NCBI GenBank assembly: GCA_938743325.2
Contig: OW568871.1
Span: 1-64,000 of the forward strand
DNA from: Pycnococcus provasolii
Lineage: Eukaryota > Chlorophyta > Pseudoscourfieldiophyceae > Pseudoscourfieldiales > Pycnococcaceae
Direction of reading: 5' to 3'
DNA: 64,000 nt
The stretch's first letter is position 1. Every line of letters begins with the position of its first letter. Made by a program: the position numbers and the translations under genes. The notes under the pieces are model-generated. The model had not been told where the DNA came from. It was given only the letters and a program-made list of their open reading frames with translations, and did no database searches. Positions 37,829 to 46,093 of the stretch are shown piece by piece.

Positions 37829-38503
37829 ATGGCGCTCCCAGGTCAAGTCACACCCGACGGCGTGCCCAGCTTCAAGCTCATCGTCGTCGGCGACGGAGGA
37901 ACCGGAAAAACAACCTTCCTCAAGCGACACGTCAGCGGAGAGTTCGAGAAGAAGTACGAACCCACCGTCGGCGTGGAGGTGCGCCCGCTCGACTTTCACA
38001 CCAACAAGGGAAAACTGCGCTTCTACTGCTGGGACACAGCCGGACAGGAGCGGTTCGGAGGACTGCGCGACGGGTACTACATACACGGACACTGCGCAAT
38101 CATCATGTTCGACGTCACGTCGCGTTCCACGTACAAGAACGTAAACGTATGGCACCGTGACCTCTGCCGAGTCTGCGAGAACATTCCCATTGTGCTCTGC
38201 GGCAACAAGGTTGACGTCAAGAGCAGGGTGGTGAAGGCGAAGCATGTCGTCTTCCACCGCAAGAAAAATCTCCAGTACTACGAGATCTCAGCCAAGTCCA
38301 ACTACAACTTCGAGAAGCCGTTCCTCTACCTCGCGCGCAAGCTCGTCGGCGACCCGAACCTGCACTTCGTCGAGGCACCCGCGCTGCAGCCGCCGGAGGT
38401 GCAGGTGGACATGGCACAGCAAAAGCAGTACGAGGCGGAGCTCGCGCAGGCGGCGGCTATGCCACTGCCGGATGGCGACGGCGACGAGGATCTTCTCGAT
38501 TAA
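37829..38503 (+). CDS. RAN: GTP-binding nuclear protein Ran
   Basis: Small GTPase that drives nuclear import and export. All G motifs are present: [14 protein letters not shown] (P-loop), [14 protein letters not shown] (switch I), [28 protein letters not shown], and [20 protein letters not shown]. The acidic end [10 protein letters not shown] matches the Ran DEDDDL tail. Length is 224 residues, near the family's 216. The start is CCATGG at 37829. Confidence 0.97.
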   Translation: MALPGQVTPDGVPSFKLIVVGDGGTGKTTFLKRHVSGEFEKKYEPTVGVEVRPLDFHTNKGKLRFYCWDTAGQERFGGLRDGYYIHGHCAIIMFDVTSRSTYKNVNVWHRDLCRVCENIPIVLCGNKVDVKSRVVKAKHVVFHRKKNLQYYEISAKSNYNFEKPFLYLARKLVGDPNLHFVEAPALQPPEVQVDMAQQKQYEAELAQAAAMPLPDGDGDEDLLD

Positions 38504-38702
38504 GGCAAAAAGTATAGATGATTTGATTTGAAAAAAATAGAAGCCATAATAGAAGGACGTGTAAGAAGTCTTCAACACAGCCACGTAACAAAAAAGAAAA
38601 ACAAACCTCCTCTCCTAAACACTGCTTGGTTTCCTTATTGATTTTCACCTCCATCCCCAACAAACTACACCATCAACGACCACCACCACCACCTCTGCCC
38701 TA

Positions 38703-39665
38703 TCACGACGACGTGCGTCCAAACAGCTGAGCAATCGGACGAGTTAGACGGCACAGAAATCCACACCTTTCCGCATCCTCTGCTTCGACGGCACCCTCGT
38801 CGAGCGGCGGGCCACACAGCGTCAAACTCCAGCTTTCGATGCAGGCGTCAAACTCCTCGTTGCCCGCGAGCTCCCTCATCTGCAGAGCCCAAACGCCTCG
38901 ACTTCCACCGAGTCCTGCGTGAATCGACGTCGCGCCACCCTCGTTCACAGCCAAACTTTCAAGCGTCTGCTCGGGTCCGAACACGCCGCCACCCGCAAGT
39001 GCCGCTACGCGACCCGTCTGGGGAGTGAACACGAGACCGTAGCCATCGTCCTCCATGTCGTCAGCGATGCCGCGCACCTCATCTGCATCGTCCGTGAAGA
39101 GCACGTCGTTGAAGGTCTGCCCCTGGTTTCCGCCGCGTCGAGCCGCAAGCACCGCCTCGCGGTACGCGCCGATGGAACGCTTACTCTTCGCCCCGAGCAC
39201 AATTTCAAAGCGACCAGGGCGGTGCGCGGTGATGTTGACCCGAACGCGAACTTTCTTGACGTCAATGGTTTCTTGCACAAGCACCTCCGAACGAACAGTG
39301 TGCTGGAGAAGCGACAGCTCGTTGCTGCTGATGGTTCCTGGCGCCATGGGCGAGTCGAGTGTCGCATATTCATAACTTGTTGCTGGCGTGGCTGTGTAGG
39401 TGTAGCAACGGTCAAATGCGTTCGTCCCTCCCGTGATGGTTGCGATGCTACTCTCGCGCCTGTTGTGCACTGTTGGTTGCACGCCAGCATGCAAAGGCAT
39501 TGGTGTTGTTTGTGACTCCAGCGCCAACTGGATATCGGCGGGAACAGCATCAGCTGCGAGGTTGCTGTGCCCGCGCAACTGCGTGAGTTGTGTTGGTTGC
39601 GCGGAGACTCCTCCCGCGACTAGCAGGAGAGCCGTCGCGACGCCATAGGTGGTTGGAGCCATCAT
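38703..39665 (-). CDS. Secreted P-domain (P/Homo B-like) protein
   Basis: A 320-residue protein with a signal peptide (MMAPTTYGVATALLLVAGGVSAQ). The C-terminal half resembles the jelly-roll P domain that follows the protease domain in kexin/furin-type proprotein convertases: VRVRVNITAHRPGRFEIVLG in the middle and SRGVWALQMREL ... IESWSLTLCG at the end. No subtilisin catalytic domain is present, so this is a stand-alone P-like domain, probably extracellular. Function unknown. Confidence 0.7.
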   Translation of the reverse strand: MMAPTTYGVATALLLVAGGVSAQPTQLTQLRGHSNLAADAVPADIQLALESQTTPMPLHAGVQPTVHNRRESSIATITGGTNAFDRCYTYTATPATSYEYATLDSPMAPGTISSNELSLLQHTVRSEVLVQETIDVKKVRVRVNITAHRPGRFEIVLGAKSKRSIGAYREAVLAARRGGNQGQTFNDVLFTDDADEVRGIADDMEDDGYGLVFTPQTGRVAALAGGGVFGPEQTLESLAVNEGGATSIHAGLGGSRGVWALQMRELAGNEEFDACIESWSLTLCGPPLDEGAVEAEDAERCGFLCRLTRPIAQLFGRTSS

Positions 39666-39993
39666 ACCTCAGTGCTATCTATGAATGTGCGTGCGTTGGG
39701 GGTGGGATGACTCGCAGAGCTCACGTGAGTGCGCACGAGGATCGACATGGTGAGGAAGGATCGGGTGGGTTGTTGGTTCGTGCGTGCGGGACATGTTCTG
39801 TTTGCGGATCGACCGAGGGCCAAAATGGGGAGGGGGAAATTGGTCGGGAAATTTTCATCGGGAAAATGGTTTGGGGGTTGGTTTTGGGTTGACACCATTT
39901 TTGGGTTCCAAAAGTCGGGGCCATGACGCGGTTCGTTAGTCACCATGCCCGCCCAGCCCGCGCGCGGCGGTGCGACAACGTGCAGCAGTAAAA
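39666..39993. other. Intergenic region upstream of the P-domain gene
   Basis: A 328-bp gap between two minus-strand genes. It has G/T-rich runs on the plus strand (GGTTTGGGGGTTGG near 39870) and GTCGGGGCC at about 39914. No gene is seen. Confidence 0.45.
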
Positions 39994-41323
39994 TCACGAA
40001 CGCTGGCTGGCGGTGCGGTGTGCAGCAATAAGACTCAGCCATACCACCATCTCCGCCGTCTGGTCCATCTCGCGCATCGCCTCCATGCGACGATCCTCGA
40101 GCTCCACGTCGCCCCTTGGAGTTGGACCCGACGCGAGCTCTTCGGTGGTTGGCCCGAAGAAGGACCCATCGCAGTTCTGGCTCGCGAGGATGTTGTTCAG
40201 CACGCGTGAAGCTAACTCGTCATCGCCAACGAGCACAGCGGCATATGCCACCTTCCCAATGCCCGTTGGCTCGGATGCGGCTCCGGCTGCGCGGCTGAGA
40301 AATTGAACAAGACGGCAAGCCGCTTGGTGGAAGTAATCGTGGAGCGACTCGTCGCCAGAAGATGGGCTACCGCTTTCCGCATTAGCAGAAGATGGCGACG
40401 GCGACGTTGGCAAACTTGCGTCCGGTTTTACTGGCGAAGATGCCGCGGCGAGCAGCTCCAGCGTGATTGCGGGGAAGGCCACCATGAAGTAGAGCTGCGA
40501 TTCTTTGTCGTTGCGTTGAGTAGCACTCACGCTGTAAAAGAGCGAGGATGCACACGTGGGGTCAGCCTCGCAATGGTGAGGCTCAAGCCACTGCAGCGAA
40601 GCGGCATCCCAACGCAAAGGAAGCACGTTCGCATTCTCGCCGTACTCGTTACTCCATCGATTCACAGCGCGCACAAGTGCCGTGCCTGCACGACGCGCGT
40701 CGAGCACACGTCCGAAATTCACCAGATGATTCCATACTTGAAGGGCGGTGCTGAACAAATCGCACTCGACGCCATTTGGGTTCCGCACGAGTCCGCTGCC
40801 ATCACCTGCTTGCCAAGGAGAAAGGAGCCTGTCGCACAGCGCTGCATCCTCCGTCAGACCTAGTTTTGCCGCGGCGTAGCTCGCCCACATCCACCTGAGT
40901 GGCGGTGGGTGGTGGTGGCGACGGACGGTTCACGTTTTTATCATATGTATGTTGTTAGTGTCCACATCATCAAGTCATCAACAAACTACCGACCCATCTA
41001 TGAGAAGTAGGTATGTATCGTAGTACGTACGGATAGTGTGGGTACGCGAATCGGTACGCGGGGTTATCACTGTGCACACCTCCGTCTGGCAAATGCGGTC
41101 GAAGCAGCTCTGCGAACACCGCGCGTCCTTCTTCGACGCATCCCATGCTCTCGTACGCCGCCGGCAGTTTGAAGACGTACGCAATGTCGTGTTTCGCGGG
41201 TGGCCAGACGGGAGGTTGTGTTGCGCTACGCAGGAACGCCAGTGCTTTATCCGCAGATGCGAGCAGCTGAGAAGGTGACGGCGACGACGGCGCAGCAGCA
41301 CGATCAGCGTCGGATGACGCCAT
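39994..41323 (-). CDS. Predicted alpha/alpha-toroid protein, two exons
   Basis: Exon 1 is 41323-41031 (start MASSDADRAA) and exon 2 is 40894-39994. The intron at 41030-40895 (136 nt) has a GTACGT donor and a TCAG acceptor and joins in phase, giving YPHYP then WMWASYAAAKLG. The 397-residue product has repeated helical hairpins with aromatic/Gly turns (QPPVWPPAKHDIAYVFKLPA; GGVHSDNPAYRFAYPHYP; VWNHLVNFGRVLDARRAG; ILASQNCDGSFFG), like alpha/alpha-barrel proteins of the six-hairpin or terpenoid-cyclase-like type. I do not recognise a specific family or catalytic residues. AAACCCCGAA/TTCGGGG lie in inverted arrangement 140-165 bp upstream. Confidence 0.65.
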
Positions 41324-41811
41324 GGTGACTGCGAGATCCCTGTGTGACACCGATGAGTCACGTCGAAGGAAGGGCAGGAGGGTCCGGAGGGGGAGGGGGA
41401 ACAGTCCCATCAGACTTACTTTTTGGTAAAGGTTTCCCGTTCCACGTGGGACAGCTAATAAACCCCGAACTCTTTTTCATAATTCGGGGATGTGCAAAAT
41501 CTTATCCCTCTTCGTTGGGACTTCTGACCCGTCAGCACATTCCATTCCCTCTCATTCCCACTCGTGGAGTTCGAATGCACGTCGCCTCCAAGCACGCCTT
41601 CTCCGCGCGGGTAGCCACTCGCCACGCACCACTGGCAACACGCAACGTACGTCAACCGCGCAAAGGACTCGTCTCTCTGGCCAAACTTCAACTTCGTTCA
41701 CTCACAACCTCGTCGCCTCTCCCTCCCATAAACGAATGAAAACAAACTACTTCCAACGAACGCTCGTCTTGGTTATTTCCTACTTAGGCGGCTCGCCGCT
41801 CAGTCAAGGCG
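41324..41811. other. Divergent promoter region of toroid gene and selenoprotein W
   Basis: A 488-bp gap. It holds the inverted pair AAACCCCGAA (41460-41469) and TTCGGGGA (41483-41490). The rest is non-repetitive. No gene is seen apart from short shadow frames. Confidence 0.5.
41460..41490. promoter_or_regulatory. Inverted pair AAACCCCGAA / TTCGGGGA
   Basis: Two copies of the recurring element in opposite orientation with a T-rich 13-base spacer, in the divergent promoter between the toroid gene and the selenoprotein W gene. Confidence 0.6.
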
Positions 41812-42177
41812 ATGGCGGGAATTCCTCTGCACATCGAGTACTGCGAAAAGTGAAACTACATGCCCCGGGTGAAGATGCTCATCATGAAGGCTGACGCGGC
41901 TTTCCCGGGGAAGTTTGACTGGACGTACAACGTTCGCGAGGTGCTCGAACGAACCGTGCCGGAGGGAAAAGGATGGTACCTCGAAAATCAGGCTGAAAAA
42001 CCCATCGAGGGAGGTGAGAGTGCTCTGTGGCGCAAGGGCGCTTTCGAAGTGCTCCGCCTCGACACCGACGAGCTGCTTTACTCGAAGATGAGTGCGGGCG
42101 AGCACCTCGTCGACGGCAAGGGCGGACCTGAGGGAAAACTCGGCACGTTCGTCGAGAACGTGCTCGGTAAGCAGTGA
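41812..42177 (+). CDS. SELW: Selenoprotein W with in-frame UGA (Sec14)
   Basis: The ATG at 41812 begins MAGIPLHIEYCEK; the next codon, 41851-41853, is TGA, followed by NYMPRVKMLIM. This gives CxxU (CEKU) after a beta-strand, the redox motif of the Rdx/SelW thioredoxin-like family. The rest (FPGKFDWTYNVREVLERTVP ... KGAFEVLRLDTDELLYSK) fits the SelW fold; total 121 residues. A conventional reading would wrongly start at the Met codon at 41860 and lose the active site. The frame ends on another TGA (42175-42177), so UGA is read two ways in one message. A SECIS fold follows 65 nt after the stop. SelW is thought to act as a small thiol redox protein. Confidence 0.9.
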
Positions 42178-42241
42178 AAGCGGCGGAAGCTAGCTAGACT
42201 GTTTCGGCGTGAACGCTTGGTTAAAAACCGCATCCGTCGCA

Positions 42242-42312
42242 GCGACCACGTGAATTGGAGTGCAGCAAATCCCAAAGTCAAAAGGGACTTTCGCTCCGAC
42301 GATTTGAGTCGC
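42242..42312 (+). ncRNA. SECIS element (form 2) in the SelW 3' UTR
   Basis: The parts are in order. Helix I is GCGAC (42242-42246) with GTCGC (42308-42312). The non-Watson-Crick quartet is GTGA (42250-42253) opposite CGAT (42300-42303). Helix II is TTGGAGTG (42255-42262) with CGCTCCGA (42292-42299), eight pairs with two G-T wobbles. Unpaired AAA lies at 42267-42269, 13 nt after GTGA. The apical mini-stem is TCCC (42270-42273) with GGGA (42284-42287). This is the eukaryotic form 2 layout needed to decode UGA as selenocysteine. Confidence 0.85.
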
Positions 42313-42489
42313 GCATCGTGAGAAGGTTCAAGCGCGTTGATTTCAGGTGCCAAGAATAGTAACGACGATGGTCGTCTTGCAGTTAGAATTTGGCTACCGT
42401 GGTTGTTTGTTGTGTCGTGAAGCCGGTGGTGGCGTCAGCCTTTGCAGCCACGAGAGAGCCGTGCGAAGGTTGAGCTTATTAACGTAGAA

Positions 42490-42927
42490 TTACATGAGCT
42501 TAACATATCCGGTGCCTTTGCACTCTTTGCAGAAGATGATGCCTGCACCTCTGCACTGCGGGCACTCGCAAGGCGACCTCTGCACGCCAACAAACGCGTC
42601 GACGGACAAGCCCGGTTTCTCCGGGTCCTTTACTTGTCCTTCGACGCGCCCTGTGCCGAGGCACATTGTGCACTGCAACCCTCCCGTTCCTCCGCACGCC
42701 GCGCACGGCTCCGGTTCCCCCTTGAGTCCGTTGAGCAGTGCGGGCGCGATGACCGCGACGCCCGCTCCGATCACGAGAGCCGTTTGCACACCGAACGGGT
42801 CAGCATCCGCCCGCGTCGTGACTGCGCGCCCCCTGAGCTTCTGCTTTCTTGCAACGATATTTCGTGCATTTCCCTTCGGACGCAAGATACTACGCGCCCC
42901 CGATGACATGGTACGTGCCGTCATCAT
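42490..42927 (-). CDS. LQY1/BSD2-like DnaJ zinc-finger plastid protein
   Basis: A 145-residue protein. The start at 42927 (MMTARTMSSGARSILRPKG) gives a Ser/Arg/Lys transit peptide of about 40 residues. One hydrophobic helix follows (VQTALVIGAGVAVIAPALL). Four CxxCxGxG zinc motifs come next: CAACGGTG, CTMCLGTG, CPQCRGAG, CKECKGTG. A membrane helix plus this DnaJ-type zinc finger without a J domain is the plan of LQY1, a thylakoid thiol-disulfide isomerase in photosystem II repair. BSD2-type Rubisco chaperones are the alternative but lack the membrane helix. AAAACCCCGA lies about 175 bp upstream (43101-43110). Confidence 0.82.
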   Translation of the reverse strand: MMTARTMSSGARSILRPKGNARNIVARKQKLRGRAVTTRADADPFGVQTALVIGAGVAVIAPALLNGLKGEPEPCAACGGTGGLQCTMCLGTGRVEGQVKDPEKPGLSVDAFVGVQRSPCECPQCRGAGIIFCKECKGTGYVKLM

Positions 42928-43354
42928 AGCAGGGTACTGTACCGGTACTGGCCAGCAGACGCGTACCTGTACAAGCACGAGACCAAAGCACGAGACACTC
43001 CAGGCGAGTGGTGAGATACTCAGATACGCCGAGGTGGGAGACTCCCTTGGAGAGTTGGAGAGGTGGAGGGAGCACAGCCGCACAAAAACAAGCGGAGGAG
43101 AAAACCCCGAAAGAAAAAGAAACGAATACGACATGCTCTCGAACCCCTAACTAACTATGAGTACAACCCATTTGGAACCGGTATCCCCTCTGCATGCCTG
43201 CTCCGATGAAAGGAACTCGTGGGAAACAAACCTGTAACTTTATCCTTCCAGCCCCGAGCCCCTTCCCCTTCCCCTTCCCCTCCCTGCCCTTTTCCCTGCC
43301 CTTCCTTCCCTCGCCGCCACCGCCTGCCTCGCCCCTCTCCGGCGTCAACGACAC
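42928..43354. other. Divergent promoter region, LQY1-like and TOC34-like genes
   Basis: A 427-bp gap. It contains AAAACCCCGA (43101-43110), AACCCCTAACT (about 43144) and a C/T-rich tract (43255-43320) before the TOC34-like start. No gene is seen. Confidence 0.5.
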
Positions 43355-44842
43355 ATGACCACCATGGCGCCACCAGCACCCGCCGCAGAACTGCCCTCGA
43401 AGGCGGACGCGCAGCAGCAGCAGCAGCAGGCGGACGACGACGACGACTTCGAGGAGGAGGAGGACGAAATACTTGCCGAGGAGGACGACGACGAAATCGA
43501 CGAAGAGGAGGAGGACGACGACGAAGACGACTTGGAGGACGACTTGGAGGACGACGACGACGAAGGCGACGTCCAGCCTGCAGACGTGCGACCGTGGACA
43601 TCCCTGAAGTCCATGCCGGTCGCAACGCAGACGGCACTCGTTGGCACGCTCAAAAGGCTGCAGGCGCAAAAAAGGACAGAACTCACCGCGCTCATCGTCG
43701 GAAAGAACGGAGTGGGAAAGAGCTCCGTCGTTAACACCATCTTTGGGGACCGAATCGTCAACACACCAGTATCAACCATTGAGCCGGACGCGACCAGGCA
43801 GTACAGCCGGGTAGCTTCGGACTTCACGCTGTCCATCATCAACTCCCCTGGACTTCTGCAAGGCGACGGAGTGAGCGACCGAGCAATGACGGAAATCTCA
43901 AAATGTGCAAACGGAAAGCCCATCGACGTCGTGCTGTACGTCGAGAGGCTCGACACGTATCGCACGGACGACAACGACCGCGCGGTGCTCTGCGCGCTCA
44001 ACGAGACTTTTGGACCGTCGGTGTGGGCACGAACGCTGTGCGTATTGACACACGGCGCGGCGAGCAGCCTGCCGATTAGCGACGGCAGCGAAGGCGCCGC
44101 GAATGGGAACGGAAGCGCCGCCGCAGATGGCGCGGCGTACGCGAGGTACGTATCGTCCAAGGTAGCACAGGTGGAGGCGTGCCTGCGCAAGGCGACGGGA
44201 AACGCGTCCGCAAGCTTCGCAACCAGCGCCGTCGTCGAGTGCAGTGCGCGCTGCCGCAAAAATGCAAACAACGAGGGCGTTCTGCCAGACGGAACGGCGT
44301 TCCTGCCGCGCATCGTCGACTTGATGGCGGACGTTGCCCTCAAGGGGAAGGGGCCGATGGTGCACGCGCACGGTGCGCGGCGTCGGGGTAAAAAGGGAAA
44401 GCTGTGGCAAAAGCTTCTGATCCCCTTCATCTGCTACGGACAGTACTGGCTCTTCAAGCTCTACTCGAAGCACCTCTTCGAGGCTGACTCGTGCAAGGGT
44501 GACAGATATACGCTGTTCAGCTCGACTGATCAGGAGAAGAAGTCTTCCGAACGCGATGATAAGGAAGCACGCGAGCGTGTCAGCGCACGTGCGAGGGAGG
44601 ACGATGAACGGGCGAGGAGGGCATTGGAGGCTAAGTCATCTGACTCGGCATCTGCGCCGTCGGCAAATGCGATGGAGGCGTTGGCAGCGAAGAAGAAGAA
44701 AGCCTTGGAGGAAAGCGCGAACAACGCGTCGACTTCTTCGCCACCCCCGTCCACGCCGGCGCCTGAGCAGCCAGCAGCAACGTCGACGACTTTGGCATCG
44801 GCACCAGTCGCTACGTCACCGCCTACTGCCGCCGCGAAGTGA
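43355..44842 (+). CDS. TOC34: TOC34-like chloroplast import GTPase with acidic N-terminus
   Basis: Outer-envelope receptor GTPase of the TOC preprotein translocon. Residues about 20-75 are a strongly acidic run of Asp and Glu, unlike land-plant Toc34 and more like the A domain of Toc159. The GTPase domain has P-loop LIVGKNGVGKSSVVNTIFG, a G3 NSPGL (Asp replaced by Asn), IDVVLYVERLDTYR and G4-like LCVLTHG. A C-terminal membrane anchor (LLIPFICYGQYWLFKLY) is followed by a long Ala/Ser/Glu-rich tail. At 495 residues it is longer than typical Toc34 (about 310). There is no Toc159 M domain. Confidence 0.88.
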   Translation: MTTMAPPAPAAELPSKADAQQQQQQADDDDDFEEEEDEILAEEDDDEIDEEEEDDDEDDLEDDLEDDDDEGDVQPADVRPWTSLKSMPVATQTALVGTLKRLQAQKRTELTALIVGKNGVGKSSVVNTIFGDRIVNTPVSTIEPDATRQYSRVASDFTLSIINSPGLLQGDGVSDRAMTEISKCANGKPIDVVLYVERLDTYRTDDNDRAVLCALNETFGPSVWARTLCVLTHGAASSLPISDGSEGAANGNGSAAADGAAYARYVSSKVAQVEACLRKATGNASASFATSAVVECSARCRKNANNEGVLPDGTAFLPRIVDLMADVALKGKGPMVHAHGARRRGKKGKLWQKLLIPFICYGQYWLFKLYSKHLFEADSCKGDRYTLFSSTDQEKKSSERDDKEARERVSARAREDDERARRALEAKSSDSASAPSANAMEALAAKKKKALEESANNASTSSPPPSTPAPEQPAATSTTLASAPVATSPPTAAAK

Positions 44843-45154
44843 ATTTTGAGGTGAGACACCACACACAAAAAAAACAAACAAAAACAATAACAGCTTGATA
44901 TGGGAGTGAATAGAGAGAGACGGGGCGAGAGAAAGTGCGTGCGTGCGTGCGTGAAAAGATAAAAGACAAAGAGAGAGGGGAAGGGAAAGAATACCATCTT
45001 GTTGTTTTCCTTTTTCTTCTTATGGTTTGAACAACGCTTGCTGCCAAACAGTATATTTGCATTCTGTAATATGAAACCACGTGGCGATGTTCAAACCAAC
45101 ACAATCTGACACTTTAAGGTTACACTTTTCTTTCAAATGATAAGGCTGACACGT
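44843..45154. other. Convergent 3' intergenic region
   Basis: A 312-bp AT-rich gap between two convergent genes. It has A-rich and GA-rich runs. No gene is seen. Confidence 0.5.
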
Positions 45155-45166
45155 CTACGCCTCAAA

Positions 45167-45197
<31 letters not shown>

Positions 45198-45814
45198 GCC
45201 TCAGCCTTGACTTTCTTTTTTGCTGCGCCTTTTTTCGGCGGTGGTGGAGGAGGAGGCCCGCCTTTTCCTCCACCCGCCTCTTTCTTCACCTTCTTTGCAG
45301 GTGGCGCACGTCCCTTGGCTGGGCTTGTGGGTGCTTTCGCAGCCACCTTGTCCTTGTTGAGCTTCGCGAAAGCCTTCTTCTGCTCCGCCTCTGAAGCGAG
45401 TAGGCCGTGTTCCATGCACCATCGCAGCGCCATGACGCTGTTCGGCACCTGTGCGAGGCAGCTTACGTAGAACTTGCGCGAGCTGTCCGTTTCGTCGGGC
45501 GCGTCTTTCTTCTGCCCCGTTAGGTCGAAGGTTTTCCTCGGCGCCTTTGTCGGCGTGGATGGCGCTTCAGGCGCCTTGCGCTTCGTGCCAGCCGTTTTGG
45601 CGGGCGGCGCCTTCTTCGCCGCCCCTTTCTTCGCGGGCGCCTTCTTCGCGGGCGCGCCTTTCTTCGCCGGCGGTGACTTCGCCTTGGCTTTCGCCTTCGC
45701 CTTCGCCTTCGCCGCCCCCCCTGGAGGCGGGGGTGGCGGCGCACCTACCTTGGAAGCGCCGCCGCGCTTGGCGAGCGGGACGTCGTCGTCGGAGTCGCTA
45801 TCCGCCATTGCCAT
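45155..45814 (-). CDS. Lys/Ala/Pro-rich nuclear protein with a small conserved domain
   Basis: A 219-residue protein from MAMADSDSDDD. Much of it is AKKAPAKKG-type sequence resembling linker-histone tails, which suggests DNA binding. In the middle (about residues 105-150) is a compact non-repetitive segment, SSRKFYVSCLAQVPNSVMAL then RWCMEHGLLASEAEQKKAFA, that looks like a real small domain. The C-terminus has a polyproline patch and an Asp run (DDDDDDDDDDFEA). No globular H1 domain is present. The family is not identified. An 18-G homopolymer lies just upstream of the start. Confidence 0.7.
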
Positions 45815-45847
45815 TTCGGGAACGATGGAGGAACAAGAGGGGGGCAC

Positions 45848-45865
45848 GGGGGGGGGGGGGGGGGG
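45848..45865. repeat. Poly-G tract, 18 bases
   Basis: Uninterrupted G run in the 5' region of the Lys/Ala-rich gene (C run on its sense strand). Its exact length may be uncertain in the assembly. Confidence 0.9.
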
Positions 45866-45915
45866 AGAGAACTTGAACGAAACTTCTTGGGTAGTTCGCG
45901 GCGGCGCCACATGGT

Positions 45916-45965
45916 AACCCCTAACTCAACTCCATAATTCCGGGGAATGATCCAAACCCCGAAAA
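45916..45965. promoter_or_regulatory. Divergent promoter elements AACCCCTAACT and AAACCCCGAAAA
   Basis: AACCCCTAACT lies at 45916-45926 and AAACCCCGAAAA at 45954-45965, with TTCCGGGGAA between them at about 45938-45947. The set lies between the Lys/Ala-rich gene (start 45814, minus) and nicastrin (start 46094, plus). Confidence 0.55.
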
Positions 45966-46093
45966 CAACTCATAAAAACGGCTGTTGTTTGGTCTCGTTT
46001 GCGCCTGGCGTTTTCTCCGAACAACAACGAACTCACCTGCCCCCACCTGCTCAGTGCTCAGTGGGAAGGAGTATATACTTGTCGTTCGCCAAG

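Noticed and set aside
41560-41590. GTTCGAATGC resembling a tRNA T-loop
   Set aside because: The flanking bases do not form a T-stem and no acceptor or anticodon arms are found.
41860-42177. A 105-residue protein starting MPRVKMLIM
   Set aside because: The conserved CxxU redox motif lies upstream in the same frame across a TGA, and a SECIS follows, so this is the selenoprotein W body, not a separate gene.
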